DNA of 64,000 bases from Imbroritus primus (GCA_000272025.2 AKCV02000016.1:1-64000); one strand, 5' to 3'. Shown: positions 45,195 to 55,265, counted from the stretch's first letter. Notes: a model not told the origin generated them from the letters alone. A program made the numbers and translations.

Positions 45195-48122
45195 TTACTG
45201 GCAAGCCTCACATTCCTCAAACCCAGGATCGCCCGGCCGCATCGTGCAAACCGCACCCTCCGCCTCCGGCATCGCCGGCGCTGCCGCAGCCACCGCAGAA
45301 ACACCGTCGCTACCACCATTCACCGCCACCGCATTCAGCGAACTGCGCGACACCGTCGACTTCTCGGCATGCGTCGCCCCGATGGTGCGCAGGTAGTACG
45401 TGGTCTTCAGGCCACGCAGCCAGGCCAGCTTGTAGGTATCGTCCAGCTTCTTGCCCGACGCACCGGCCATGTAGATGTTCAGCGACTGCGCCTGGTCGAT
45501 CCACTTCTGGCGGCGCGAGGCGGCTTCCACCAGCCACTGCGGCTCGACCTCGAAGGCCGTGGCATACAGCGCGCGCAGGTCCTGCGGAATGCGGTCGATA
45601 CGGGCCAGCGAACCGTCGAAGTACTTGAGGTCGGCGACCATCACTTCGTCCCACAGGCCGTTGGCCTTGAGATCGCGCACCAGGAAGTCGTTGACCACCG
45701 TGAACTCGCCCGACAGGTTCGACTTGACGTACAGGTTCTGGTACGTCGGCTCGATACAGGCCGAGACGCCGATGATGTTGGAAATCGTCGCGGTCGGCGC
45801 GATGGCGATGCAGTTCGAGTTGCGCATGCCGTACGACTTGATGCGGCCACGCAGGCTGTCCCAGTCCATGGTGCTCGAATGATCGACCTCGACGTAGCCG
45901 CCGCGCTCTTCGGCCAACAGCTTGAGCGAGTCCTGCGGCAGGATGCCGCGATCCCACAGCGAACCACGGTAGCTGCTGTAGCGGCCGCGCTCTTCGGCCA
46001 GCTCGGTCGAAGCCCAGTAGGCGTAATAGCAGACAGCTTCCATCGAGGTATCGGCGAACTGCACGGCAGCGTCGCTGGCGTACGGCACGCGCATGGCGTG
46101 CAGGCAGTCCTGGAAGCCCATGATGCCCATGCCGACCGGACGGTGGCGCAGGTTGGAATCGCGCGCCTTCTTCACCGCGTAGTAGTTGATGTCGATCACG
46201 TTGTCGAGCATGCGCATGGCGGTGCGGATGGTCTTCTTCAGCTTGTCATGGTCGAGCACCATGGCGCCGCTGGCGTCGGCCTTCATGTGGGCCAGCAGGT
46301 TCACCGAACCGAGATTGCAGACGGCGATCTCGCTATCGTTGGTGTTCAGCGTGATCTCGGTGCACAGGTTGGAGCTATGCACCACGCCCACGTGCTGCTG
46401 CGGCGAGCGGATGTTGCACGGATCCTTGAAGGTGATCCACGGGTGGCCGGTCTCGAACAGCATGCCGAGCATCTTGCGCCACAGCTGCACTGCCGGGATC
46501 TTCTTGAACAGCTTCAGTTCGCCGCGTGCGACCTTGTCTTCATAGGCGACATAGGCTTCCTCGAAGGCCTTGCCGAACTTGTCGTGCAGGTCCGGGCAGG
46601 TGGACGGCGAGAACAACGTCCAGTCACCGCCTTCCATGACGCGCTTCATGAACAGGTCGGGAATCCAGTTGGCCGTGTTCATGTCGTGCGTGCGGCGGCG
46701 GTCGTCGCCGGTGTTCTTGCGCAGCTCGAGGAATTCCTCGATGTCGAGGTGCCACGTCTCGAGGTAGGCGCATACCGCGCCCTTGCGCTTGCCGCCCTGG
46801 TTCACCGCCACGGCGGTGTCATTGACCACCTTGAGGAATGGCACCACGCCCTGCGACTTGCCGTTGGTCCCCTTGATGTGCGAGCCGAGCGCGCGCACAT
46901 TGGTCCAGTCATTGCCGAGGCCGCCGGCGAACTTCGACAGCAGCGCGTTTTCCTTGAGCGCTTCGTAGATGCCGTCGAGATCATCCGACACGGTAGTCAG
47001 GTAGCACGACGACAGCTGCGAGCGGCGCGTGCCGGAGTTGAACAGGGTCGGCGTGGACGACATGAAATCGAACGACGACAGCAACTGGTAGAACTCGATG
47101 GCGCGCGCTTCGCGGTCGATCTCGTTGAGCGCCAGGCCCATGGCGACGCGCATGAAGAAAGCCTGTGGCATTTCGATGCGTACATCGTTGTGATGCAGGA
47201 AGTAGCGGTCGTACAGCGTCTGCAGGCCGAGGTAGTTGAACTGGAAATCGCGCGAGGCGTCGAGCGCCGCACCGAGCTTTTGGAGGTCGAACTGGGCCAG
47301 CTTCTCGTCCAGCAGTTCGGCGTCGATGCCGCGCTTGATGTACTTGGGGAAGTACTCGGCGTAGCGCGTCACCATCTCGCCCTGGGTCACTTCCTCGCCG
47401 AGGATTTCCTTGCGGATGGTGTGCAGCAGAATACGTGCGGTGACCTGGCTATAGGCCGGGTCCTGCTCGATCAGGGTACGCGCAGCGAGGATGGCGGAAT
47501 CATAAACCTGCGACATCGGCACGCCGTCGTACAGGTTCTTGATGGTCTCGGCCAGGATCGGCTCGGGATCAACGGCATCGCCCAGGCCTTCGCAGGCTGT
47601 CACGATGACATTGCGCAGCGCGGCCATGTCGAGCGGACGCGTGACGCCGTTGTCGGTGACGTTGAGGCCGGAGAAGTTCGGCTGCTGCTGGGTTTCGCCA
47701 GCCAGCGCACGCTCCTGCGCACGCTTTTCACGGTACAGCACGTAGGCGCGGGCCACATCGTGCGCGCCCGAGCGCATCAGGGCCAGTTCAACCTGGTCCT
47801 GCACATCTTCGATATGGAAGGTGCCGCCATGCGGGCGGCTGCGCAGCAGGGCGCGCACCACCACCTGGGTCTGCTGCTCGACCAGCTCGCGCACGCGCGC
47901 CGAGGCAGCGCCCTGGCCACCGTTCACGGCCAGGAAGGCCTTGGTCATGGCCACGGCAATCTTGGTCGGTTCAAAGGCCACGACGGCCCCGTTGCGGCGG
48001 ATGATCTTGTAATCCTGATAGGCCCGTGCGTCCCCCGACAGGGCGGCCTGACCTGCTTGACCCGATGCGGTGGCAACGGGGGCGGGATTACCCGACGAAA
48101 CGGGTGTCTGCGTCGTTTGCAT
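45195..48122 (-). CDS. nrdA: Ribonucleoside-diphosphate reductase, alpha subunit
   Basis: Class I catalytic subunit (975 residues). An N-terminal ATP-cone (about residues 38-130, starting KIIRRNGAVVAFEPTKI) gives allosteric control of overall activity. The catalytic barrel has SQLSSCYL, SNLCTEITLN and PTATISNIIG. The C-terminal tail ends EECEACQ with the redox CxxC pair. It starts at ATG 48122. Paired NrdR boxes lie about 100 nt upstream. nrdB is the next gene. Confidence 0.97.
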   Translation of the reverse strand: MQTTQTPVSSGNPAPVATASGQAGQAALSGDARAYQDYKIIRRNGAVVAFEPTKIAVAMTKAFLAVNGGQGAASARVRELVEQQTQVVVRALLRSRPHGGTFHIEDVQDQVELALMRSGAHDVARAYVLYREKRAQERALAGETQQQPNFSGLNVTDNGVTRPLDMAALRNVIVTACEGLGDAVDPEPILAETIKNLYDGVPMSQVYDSAILAARTLIEQDPAYSQVTARILLHTIRKEILGEEVTQGEMVTRYAEYFPKYIKRGIDAELLDEKLAQFDLQKLGAALDASRDFQFNYLGLQTLYDRYFLHHNDVRIEMPQAFFMRVAMGLALNEIDREARAIEFYQLLSSFDFMSSTPTLFNSGTRRSQLSSCYLTTVSDDLDGIYEALKENALLSKFAGGLGNDWTNVRALGSHIKGTNGKSQGVVPFLKVVNDTAVAVNQGGKRKGAVCAYLETWHLDIEEFLELRKNTGDDRRRTHDMNTANWIPDLFMKRVMEGGDWTLFSPSTCPDLHDKFGKAFEEAYVAYEDKVARGELKLFKKIPAVQLWRKMLGMLFETGHPWITFKDPCNIRSPQQHVGVVHSSNLCTEITLNTNDSEIAVCNLGSVNLLAHMKADASGAMVLDHDKLKKTIRTAMRMLDNVIDINYYAVKKARDSNLRHRPVGMGIMGFQDCLHAMRVPYASDAAVQFADTSMEAVCYYAYWASTELAEERGRYSSYRGSLWDRGILPQDSLKLLAEERGGYVEVDHSSTMDWDSLRGRIKSYGMRNSNCIAIAPTATISNIIGVSACIEPTYQNLYVKSNLSGEFTVVNDFLVRDLKANGLWDEVMVADLKYFDGSLARIDRIPQDLRALYATAFEVEPQWLVEAASRRQKWIDQAQSLNIYMAGASGKKLDDTYKLAWLRGLKTTYYLRTIGATHAEKSTVSRSSLNAVAVNGGSDGVSAVAAAAPAMPEAEGAVCTMRPGDPGFEECEACQ

Positions 48123-48218
48123 ATGGACTCCTGGTGACCAGTGTTCTTGTGACGGAAAAGCCGCCCATGAACACGGGCGGCGATTGGATGATGGGTGTTG
48201 CGCTGCTGTGCGACGAAA

Positions 48219-48266
48219 CCACTATATCTAGTAGTTGTTTCGATCTGTTGACACTAAGTATAGTGA
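48219..48266 (-). promoter_or_regulatory. Two NrdR boxes upstream of nrdA
   Basis: Two 16-bp near-palindromes with cores CTATATCTAG (48222-48231) and CTAAGTATAG (48254-48263) start 32 bp apart, about three helical turns. This matches the spacing and consensus (acaCwAtATaTwGtgt) of operators for the ATP-cone repressor NrdR. They overlap the likely nrdA promoter. The nrdR gene itself is not in the window. Confidence 0.8.
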
Positions 48267-48406
48267 CTTCTCGCCAGATGACCAGTCTTGACAAGCGTGT
48301 TTTTGGTGCCGTTCAAGGCGCTCGACGCAATGCAAAAAACCGTTGAGCATTGATGGCGCAAGGGGTGGGCGCCTCTCGCGCGACGGCATTTTCCGCAAAA
48401 AATATT

Positions 48407-48997
48407 TTACTTTCCCCACCGTTGGTAGGGGAACCGTTCCGCCGGCCAGGCGGACATGCGCATCAGCCTCGGCCAGTCGAAGTACGGACCGGGATCGGTC
48501 TTGCGGCCCGGTGCGATGTCCGAATGGCCCGCCACGGCGCGGATCGGATAGCCCCCGGCCAGTTCAGACAGAAGACTGCACACGGCGTGGTACTGCGCGG
48601 GCTCGAACGGCCGGTCGTCGCAACCTTCGATCTCGATGCCGATGGAGAAGTCGTTGCAGCGCGTGCGCCCGAAAAAATCGGAGGCGCCCGCATGCCAGGC
48701 ACGCTCGGCGCAGGAAACGAACTGGACAATGGCGCCACTGCGCTCGACCAGGAAATGCGCAGAGACCTGCACCTGATGAATAGTTTCGAAGAACGGATGA
48801 CGCTGCGGATCCAGCCGGTTGGTGAAGAACGCAGCAATATCGCCGGTGCCGAACTCGCCCGGCGGCAGGCTGATATTGTGCAGCACCACCAGATCGACCG
48901 CGATGCCTGGCGGCCGCGCATCGCAGTTGGGCGACGGCACGTGACGCACACCACGCATCCAGCCGCGCGCGTCGAGCGCCATGTCGTCACCCACCAT
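48407..48997 (-). CDS. ampD: 1,6-anhydro-N-acetylmuramyl-L-alanine amidase AmpD
   Basis: Cytoplasmic zinc amidase (196 residues) that removes peptide from anhydromuropeptides in murein recycling and so keeps ampC-type induction low. Zinc ligands are expected in LVVLHNISLPP (His), ERAWHAGAS and VAGHSDIAPGRKTDPG (His and Asp). The ATG at 48997 has an AAGGAGG site and overlaps the end of pilR by 11 nt. Mpl in this window acts on the freed tripeptide. Confidence 0.94.
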   Translation of the reverse strand: MVGDDMALDARGWMRGVRHVPSPNCDARPPGIAVDLVVLHNISLPPGEFGTGDIAAFFTNRLDPQRHPFFETIHQVQVSAHFLVERSGAIVQFVSCAERAWHAGASDFFGRTRCNDFSIGIEIEGCDDRPFEPAQYHAVCSLLSELAGGYPIRAVAGHSDIAPGRKTDPGPYFDWPRLMRMSAWPAERFPYQRWGK

Positions 48998-50522
48998 CGC
49001 CCGCCTCCTTGTCGTCACGGATGCCAAGCTGCGTCATGCGATAACGCAACTGGCGAAAACTGAGACCCAGCAGCGGCGCGGCCGCAGTCCGGTTGAAGCC
49101 GGTCTGGCGCAGGGCCTGCAGGATGATCTGGCGTTCGGTGGTTTCCAGCAGTTGCGGCAGGTCGACAGGCAAGGTCACCGCTGGGGCCGAGGAATCCCCA
49201 GCCGCAGGCATCGCGGCCGCAGGCCCGGACAAGGTAACGGCATCTGGGGATGAAGACGCTGCAAAAGCTGCGGCCGCTCCGGCCGGCAGCGATGCTGGGA
49301 CCGGTACCTCAGGCGCCACCGGCGCCGGCGGCTGGCTTTCCTGTGGCGCTTCCAGCGTCCCCAGGTCGCCCACTTCAATCACCTCGTGCTGTGCATAGGT
49401 GTAGGCCCGTTCAAGCAGGTTCTCGAGTTCGCGCACGTTGCCGGGAAAAGCATAGTCCGCCAGTGCCGCCAGCGCTGCGGGAGACAGCCGGCGGGGCTGG
49501 GCATCGCCGTAACGCGCTGCCAGCTGCGCGAGAATCGCCGTGGTCAGCTGCGGCAGATCCTCGCGGCGCTCGCGCAGCGTCGGCATGCGCAGTTGCAGCA
49601 CGTTGAGACGGTAGAACAGATCCTTGCGGAACCGTCCGGCGGCCACCAGTCCAGCGAGATCCTGATGGCTGGCGCACATGATGCGCACGTCCACCGCTTC
49701 CTCGCGACTCGCGCCGATGCGGCGCACCCGGCGCTCCTGCAGTACGCGCAGCAGCTTGACCTGCATGGGCAACGGCAGGTCGGCTACTTCATCGAGCAAC
49801 AGCGTGCCGCCATGCGCAGACTGGAAGAAGCCACCCCGGTCGGCATCCGCGCCGGTAAACGCCCCCTTGGTCACGCCGAAGAACTCGGCTTCCATCAGGG
49901 TTTCGGGAATCGCCCCGCAATTGACGGCGATGAAGGGCTTGGCGGCGCGCGCGCTCAACGCGTGCACGGCGCGCGCGGCGCGCTCCTTGCCGCTGCCGGA
50001 TTCGCCGCCGATCACCACGGGCGCCATGCTGCGCGCCAGCAGTGGCAGGGCGTGATGGACCGCGCCGATGGCCGCCGAACGGCCTGGCAGGAGATCGGTC
50101 ACCAAGCCGCACTCCTGCGGCACGGGCGCGCGCCCGTTGCGGTCCAGCGCATTCATCACCAGCGTGCGCAGCTGTTCCAGCGCTACCGGCTTGGCGATAT
50201 AGTCGAAAGCCCCGGCCTTGAGCGCCTCGACGGCGTTGTCGGCGCTGCCATAGGCAGTGACGACTGCCACCGGAATGCGCTGCGGGGCGGCAGCCAGTTC
50301 GCGCACCAGTTCGATGCCGAGGCCATCGCCCAGGCGCATGTCGGTCAGCACCAGGCTGAACGGCGTGCGCGCCAGCGCGGCGCGCGCCGCGGCCAAGCTC
50401 GGCGCCGTGACGACGTCGTGCCCCATGCGGCGGATGGTGATGTCCAGCAGTTCGCGCAGGTCGGCCTCATCGTCGACCACGAGGATCGGCAGGCGGGCGC
50501 TCTCGGACATGGCGTGCGACAT
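48987..50522 (-). CDS. pilR: Sigma-54-dependent response regulator PilR
   Basis: NtrC-family activator (511 residues). The receiver domain has Asp61 as phospho-acceptor (VLTDMRLGDG). The AAA+ domain has Walker A GESGSGKE (173-180) and the sigma-54 contact loop GAFTGA (220-225). An Ala/Pro-rich linker leads to a Fis-type HTH (TGFNRTAAAPLLGLSFRQLRYRM). In relatives PilR activates the pilin gene. It follows pilS by 18 nt. Confidence 0.9.
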   Translation of the reverse strand: MSHAMSESARLPILVVDDEADLRELLDITIRRMGHDVVTAPSLAAARAALARTPFSLVLTDMRLGDGLGIELVRELAAAPQRIPVAVVTAYGSADNAVEALKAGAFDYIAKPVALEQLRTLVMNALDRNGRAPVPQECGLVTDLLPGRSAAIGAVHHALPLLARSMAPVVIGGESGSGKERAARAVHALSARAAKPFIAVNCGAIPETLMEAEFFGVTKGAFTGADADRGGFFQSAHGGTLLLDEVADLPLPMQVKLLRVLQERRVRRIGASREEAVDVRIMCASHQDLAGLVAAGRFRKDLFYRLNVLQLRMPTLRERREDLPQLTTAILAQLAARYGDAQPRRLSPAALAALADYAFPGNVRELENLLERAYTYAQHEVIEVGDLGTLEAPQESQPPAPVAPEVPVPASLPAGAAAAFAASSSPDAVTLSGPAAAMPAAGDSSAPAVTLPVDLPQLLETTERQIILQALRQTGFNRTAAAPLLGLSFRQLRYRMTQLGIRDDKEAGDGG

Positions 50523-50540
50523 GGCGGTCTCCTGGTCCCT

Positions 50541-52592
50541 CTAGTTTCCGGTCGCACCGGAGTGGTCAACCGCCAGCGTCAGCACGAACGCACGCGTGGG
50601 CAGCGCTTCGATATCCGCACCCAGCCATGTGCCGGTACGTCCCAGCAGCGTGTCGAGTGAGATCGACCCATAGCGTACCTGGGCGTCATTGGCGCTGCAC
50701 AGTTCACGCACCATGAACAGGCCAAGCCCGGTACCCCGCGCATCGCTGGTGTAGAACGGTTCGAACAGGTGGACCTGCTCGGCCTCCGGCACCTCCGGCC
50801 CATCGTTCCACAGGATCAGTTCGGCATTGGCCGCATCGAGCATCTGCGCCACGATGCGGATTGCCCCGGGGTGTCCGCTGCTGTAGCGCAGGGCATTGTC
50901 GAGGAGGTTGGAGACCACTTGCTGCAACTGCTCGGGATCGAAACGCACGGGCGCGGACATGTCCATCGCCAGGCGCAGCAGATTGGCATTCACCGCGCCC
51001 TGGGCGCCTTCGTAGCCAGCTGCGGCATGTCGCCAGCGCTCGATCATCTCCGGCAGCACCCGCCGCAGGTCGACCGAAATGCGCGCGCCCTGGGACTGGC
51101 CCGGACGCCGCGACAACATCAGGATGTCAGACACCACCTGATCGAGACGGCGCACATTGTCGTGAATGATGCGCAGCAGGCGCGCATTCAGTTGCGGCTC
51201 GACCGGCGCGGCACTCATGCCCGGCAAGGATGGCGCCGGAGTGGATTCGCTCAGCAGTTCGCTGGCGTGGCTGATGGCGGCCAGCGGATTGCGGATCTGG
51301 TGCGCCACGCCGGCCACCAGGCGCCCCATCGAGGCCAGCTTCTCCTGCTGCGCCTGTTCGGCCACGCGCTGCCAGCTTTCGATGTGGATCAGTACCGTAT
51401 GGCGCAGTTCCTCACGCAGCAGTTCTTCATCCTCGGCTGACCAGCCTTCCGCTGATACGCCGGAATCTCGCGGCACCTGTGTCTCATGCACGCCCATGGT
51501 GGGATACGCGAGGCTTCCTGCCGGACGGGTGAACTGGCTTTCATAGACGCTGCGCAGATTGGCCAGTCCGGGCTCGACAAAGCGCAGGCGCAGGCGTGTC
51601 GGCAGCAAGGTGCGCTGGGCGCCACCGATCTCGCGCGTCACCACCGGCAGCAGATCGAGAATGCGCGCACCATCGTCCTTGTGCTGCAGCCACTGGCGCA
51701 TCGCTTCCAGGACAGGGCGCAGGCGTGGCAGGTCATGCAGGTCGCACAGGCTAAGACCACCGTCGGCGATCGCCGTTTCGCGCACCGGCAGCAAGGTGGG
51801 GATACCCAGCAGCGCGAGCGCCGCCGGATTCGCGGCCACTACCTGCCCGTTGGTCCGCATCAGCATCACGCCGTCGCGCATGTCATGCACCATCAGGCGG
51901 CTGATCAGTTGCTGCAGCCGCAACTCGTGTTCGCGCGCCTGCACCAGTTGTTCCTGCAGCAACTGGCGATGGCCGAGGACATACATCAGGGACGCAGCCG
52001 TCATGTACGCAATGCCATACAGCCCGGCGGTCAACAGGCCGGCGTCGGCATGCAGCAGCAGCAGGCTGCGCCCCACCGGTTCGGCCAGCACGATCAGAGA
52101 TGCCAGCGCCGCCGCGAACAGGGCCGGGATCAACCCGCACAACGCCCCGGCCGCCATCGCCGGCATGAGCAATACCATGGCGATGCCGCTGCCGCTGTTG
52201 CCAAGCGACAGCAGGAGGCCCGCCAGCATGATCAGATCAAGCGCGAGATAGAAATGGACGCGAAAATGAAAATGGCGCCGCCAGACGAGGTTGCTGCCGA
52301 GAATCAGCAGCGCCATCGCCAGATAAGACAGCAGCAACCACAGCGTGAGGCCGCTGCGCAACGGCGTACCCAGGTCCGTGCCCAGTTGACCGGGCAAGGC
52401 GGCGTATAGCAGCAGGATGACCGCGACGATCAGGCGTGCGACGTTGAAGTAGCTGAGCAGGCCCCACTGGAATTCGGGCGGCTCGGGCTTGCGCCACAGG
52501 GCCAGGAGTCCACCCCACGGACGGACCGGATTGGCGCGGTTGGCCATGGCCGCTGCATTGGGCGCTGTATTGGCCGATCTAGCGGTCGCCAT
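50541..52592 (-). CDS. pilS: Sensor histidine kinase PilS
   Basis: 683-residue membrane kinase. About six N-terminal transmembrane helices (residues 45-220) precede a PAS-like segment (MRDGVMLMRTNGQVVAANPAA). The H-box GVAHQIRNPLAAISHASELL has His431. The ATPase domain contains VSNLLDNALRYS and ARGTGLGLFMV. PilS senses pilin in the membrane and controls PilR. The start overlaps the preceding small gene by 14 nt, suggesting coupling. Confidence 0.88.
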   Translation of the reverse strand: MATARSANTAPNAAAMANRANPVRPWGGLLALWRKPEPPEFQWGLLSYFNVARLIVAVILLLYAALPGQLGTDLGTPLRSGLTLWLLLSYLAMALLILGSNLVWRRHFHFRVHFYLALDLIMLAGLLLSLGNSGSGIAMVLLMPAMAAGALCGLIPALFAAALASLIVLAEPVGRSLLLLHADAGLLTAGLYGIAYMTAASLMYVLGHRQLLQEQLVQAREHELRLQQLISRLMVHDMRDGVMLMRTNGQVVAANPAALALLGIPTLLPVRETAIADGGLSLCDLHDLPRLRPVLEAMRQWLQHKDDGARILDLLPVVTREIGGAQRTLLPTRLRLRFVEPGLANLRSVYESQFTRPAGSLAYPTMGVHETQVPRDSGVSAEGWSAEDEELLREELRHTVLIHIESWQRVAEQAQQEKLASMGRLVAGVAHQIRNPLAAISHASELLSESTPAPSLPGMSAAPVEPQLNARLLRIIHDNVRRLDQVVSDILMLSRRPGQSQGARISVDLRRVLPEMIERWRHAAAGYEGAQGAVNANLLRLAMDMSAPVRFDPEQLQQVVSNLLDNALRYSSGHPGAIRIVAQMLDAANAELILWNDGPEVPEAEQVHLFEPFYTSDARGTGLGLFMVRELCSANDAQVRYGSISLDTLLGRTGTWLGADIEALPTRAFVLTLAVDHSGATGN

Positions 52593-52851
52593 GGCGGGCC
52601 AGGCTCACATGGGCTTGGGAACAGTACATCCGCCCGTCGACTTCGATCGCCTCGGGGGCGGGCAGGGGCACGCCACAATGGGCGCAGGGAACGATCGCAC
52701 GCGATGGTTCGCCAGACGCGTCGGCCCGCGGGGAGTCGCGGCGTGCCTGTGAACGCCCGTCCTGCTGCCGGCCTCGCCGGCCGCGCGCGCCGCGCTGCAA
52801 GGCCCACAGCACGACCAGCAGCACCGCCACCAGAAGCAGCACGCGGCTCAT
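52579..52851 (-). CDS. PP0621-like small membrane protein with zinc-finger-like tail
   Basis: 90-residue protein. An N-terminal hydrophobic helix (VLLLVAVLLVVLWAL) is followed by a basic Arg/Gln-rich stretch. A C-terminal cysteine motif reads CAHCGVPLPAPEA...YCSQAH, which could bind zinc. This matches the PP0621 family that regularly precedes pilS. Its function is unknown. The start is ATG 52851. Confidence 0.82.
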   Translation of the reverse strand: MSRVLLLVAVLLVVLWALQRGARGRRGRQQDGRSQARRDSPRADASGEPSRAIVPCAHCGVPLPAPEAIEVDGRMYCSQAHVSLARHGDR

Positions 52852-52900
52852 GGGGCGCCCTTCTTGCGCGTGCACGCCGGGCTGCGCTGTACCATCAGGC

Positions 52901-53797
52901 TCACAGGCGATGCACCACGACTTCCAGCACGAAGCGGCTGCCGACATAGGCCAGCAACAGCATGCAGAAAGCGGCAATCACCCAGCGCAGCGCCACGCGG
53001 CCGCGCCAGCCATAGAGGCGACGCGCCAGCAGGATGCCGCCGAACATGACCCATGAGATCAGCGCGAAGACCGTCTTGTGGTCGAAACGCGCGGCGCGGC
53101 TGAAAATGGTTTCCGAGAACAGCACCCCGGAAACGATCGTCAGGGTCAGCAGCACGAAGCCCGCGCCGATCAGGCGGAACAGCAGCTTTTCCAGGGTCAG
53201 CAGCGGCGGCAGCAGGTCGAGCCAGCGGCCCAGCCAGAGGGGTTCGCGCACCGGGGCCGCGACGCCCGCGCCAGGGCGGCTGAACGTATGCAAGCGCCGT
53301 TCGGCCAGCAGCATCAGTACCGCATGGAACGCGGCCAGCGTAAACAGCCCGTAGGCCACGTTGGCAATGATGAAGTGGAACTTGAACAGGCCGCTCGCGG
53401 CATAGCCGAGTATCTGGCTGCCGGGGAACAGCAGCGGCAGCAGGCTGGCGACCAGCGCAACCGGCGTGACGATCAGCCCGAGCCCGGCGAGTGCGAAGAA
53501 AAAGCTCTCGATCCAGTAGATGCCGATGCCGAGCCACAGCATCGCAGACAGGGCATAGGCAAAGCCAAAGACCATGCCGTTGTCGCGGAAGATGGTTTCA
53601 TGCAGCAGCAGGCCGTGCGTGAGCAGTACCAGCAGCCACGCGCTGCGCCACCATGCAGCCGGCCGGGCTGCCGGTGCGGTCTCGGCCAGCGTGGGGCCGG
53701 CAGCCGCCAGCCGCCCTTGTGGATTGCGGGTCGCCCAGGCGTGCCAGGTCAGGCTCGCGTAGAGAAACGCGGTCAGCGCATACAGTACAATTACCAT
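52901..53797 (-). CDS. Cytochrome c assembly / CcsA-like (YpjD) membrane protein
   Basis: 298-residue protein with about eight transmembrane helices, of the CcmC/CcsA/YpjD haem-handling family. Conserved segments are the N-terminal MVIVLYALTAFLYASL, the middle FKFHFIIANVAYGLFTLAA with a candidate haem-ligand His, and FDHKTVFALISWVMFGGIL near the C-terminus. It always sits beside ffh in related genomes, divergently as here. A GTG two codons upstream (53803) has a partial ribosome-binding site and is an alternative start. Confidence 0.85.
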   Translation of the reverse strand: MVIVLYALTAFLYASLTWHAWATRNPQGRLAAAGPTLAETAPAARPAAWWRSAWLLVLLTHGLLLHETIFRDNGMVFGFAYALSAMLWLGIGIYWIESFFFALAGLGLIVTPVALVASLLPLLFPGSQILGYAASGLFKFHFIIANVAYGLFTLAAFHAVLMLLAERRLHTFSRPGAGVAAPVREPLWLGRWLDLLPPLLTLEKLLFRLIGAGFVLLTLTIVSGVLFSETIFSRAARFDHKTVFALISWVMFGGILLARRLYGWRGRVALRWVIAAFCMLLLAYVGSRFVLEVVVHRL

Positions 53798-53855
53798 CCA
53801 CACAGTTTAACCTAGCGCCTCATTGATGTGGCGCAGGCACCTCCGGATTTATGCC

Positions 53856-55265
53856 ATGCTGGACAATCTGACACAACGTCTGGCGCGGGTCGTCAAGACC
53901 ATGCGCGGCGAAGCGCGCCTCACCGAAGCCAATACCGCCGAAATGCTGCGCGAAGTGCGCCTCGCATTGCTGGAAGCCGACGTCGCCTTGCCCGTGGTAC
54001 GCGACTTCATCGCCAAGGTGAAGGCAAAGGCCCTGGGCGAGGATGTGATCGGCAGCCTCAGCCCCGGCCAGGCCCTGGTGGGCGTGGTGCAGCGCGAGCT
54101 GACCGCCGTGATCGGCGGCGAAGAAGCCGTCAGCGGCGGCGCCGACGCCAGCAAGTATTCCGAACTGAACCTGAATTCGCAGCCGCCGGCGATCATCCTG
54201 CTGGCCGGCCTGCAGGGTGCAGGCAAGACCACCACCGCCGGCAAGCTGGCCAAGTGGTTGATCGCCAACAAGAAAAAGAAAGTCCTGACCGTTTCGTGCG
54301 ACGTGTACCGCCCCGCGGCCATCGCGCAGCTGAAGACCGTGGCAGGCCAGGTCGGCGCCGATTTCTTTCCATCCGAAGCCGGACAGAAGCCGGTGGACAT
54401 CGCGCACGCGGCGGTCGACTGGGCGCGCAAGCACTATCACGATGTCCTGATCGTCGACACCGCCGGCCGCCTCGGCATCGACGAGGCGATGATGCAGGAA
54501 ATCTCCGCCCTGCACGCCACGCTCAAACCCATCGAAACGCTGTTCGTGGTGGACGCCATGCTCGGCCAGGATGCCGTCAACACCGCCAAGGCCTTCAATG
54601 AGGCCCTGCCGCTGACCGGCGTGATCCTCACCAAGCTCGATGGCGATGCGCGCGGCGGTGCGGCACTGTCGGTGCGGCATGTCACCGGCCGGCCGATCAA
54701 GTTCGTCGGCGTCGGCGAGAAGCTCGACGGGCTCGAGCCGTTCTATCCCGAACGGATGGCCCAGCGGATCCTCGGCATGGGCGACATCCTCGCGCTGGTC
54801 GAGGAAGCGCAGCGCGGCGTCGACATGGACGAGGCCAAGAAGCTGGCCTCGAAGATCAAGAAGACCGGGGGCTTCGACCTCGAGGACTTCAAGGTCCAGA
54901 TCGGCCAGATGAAGAAGATGGGCGGCATGGGCAGCCTGGTGGACAAGCTGCCGGCACAGTTCTCGCAAGCCGCCGCCGGCGCGGACATGAACCAGGCCGA
55001 CAAGCAGGTCACGCGTATGGAAGGCATCATCAACAGCATGACGCCGGCCGAGCGTGCCAAGCCGGAACTCATCAAGGCCAGCCGCAAGCGGCGCATTGCC
55101 GCGGGTGCTGGCGTGCCGGTACAGGAAGTCAACCGCCTGCTCAACCAGTTCGACCAGATGCAGGGCATGATGAAGAAACTCAAGGGCGGCGGCATGCAGA
55201 AGATGATGCGCGCCATGGGCGGGATGAAAGGTGGCATGAAGGGGATCTTCCCCGGCATGCGCTAA
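53856..55265 (+). CDS. ffh: Signal recognition particle protein Ffh
   Basis: SRP54 GTPase (469 residues) that targets membrane proteins together with 4.5S RNA and FtsY. It has an N-domain, then G-domain motifs GLQGAGKTTT (118-127), DTAGRLGIDE and TKLDGDARGGAAL. A Met-rich M-domain from about residue 330 ends in MMKKLKGGGMQKMMRAMGG-like repeats that bind signal peptides and RNA. The ATG at 53856 (MLDNLTQRL) fits the family start. Confidence 0.98.
   Translation: MLDNLTQRLARVVKTMRGEARLTEANTAEMLREVRLALLEADVALPVVRDFIAKVKAKALGEDVIGSLSPGQALVGVVQRELTAVIGGEEAVSGGADASKYSELNLNSQPPAIILLAGLQGAGKTTTAGKLAKWLIANKKKKVLTVSCDVYRPAAIAQLKTVAGQVGADFFPSEAGQKPVDIAHAAVDWARKHYHDVLIVDTAGRLGIDEAMMQEISALHATLKPIETLFVVDAMLGQDAVNTAKAFNEALPLTGVILTKLDGDARGGAALSVRHVTGRPIKFVGVGEKLDGLEPFYPERMAQRILGMGDILALVEEAQRGVDMDEAKKLASKIKKTGGFDLEDFKVQIGQMKKMGGMGSLVDKLPAQFSQAAAGADMNQADKQVTRMEGIINSMTPAERAKPELIKASRKRRIAAGAGVPVQEVNRLLNQFDQMQGMMKKLKGGGMQKMMRAMGGMKGGMKGIFPGMR

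Noticed and set aside
43563-48137. A 1524-codon open frame on the plus strand across nrdB, the spacer and nrdA
   Set aside because: It is exactly antisense to two well-recognised genes and results from GC-rich codon bias. It has no domain or family resemblance and runs through the intergenic repeat.
48123-48218. Small genes in the nrdA leader
   Set aside because: Open frames here are short and without start signals. The region is explained as the nrdA 5' leader and operator.
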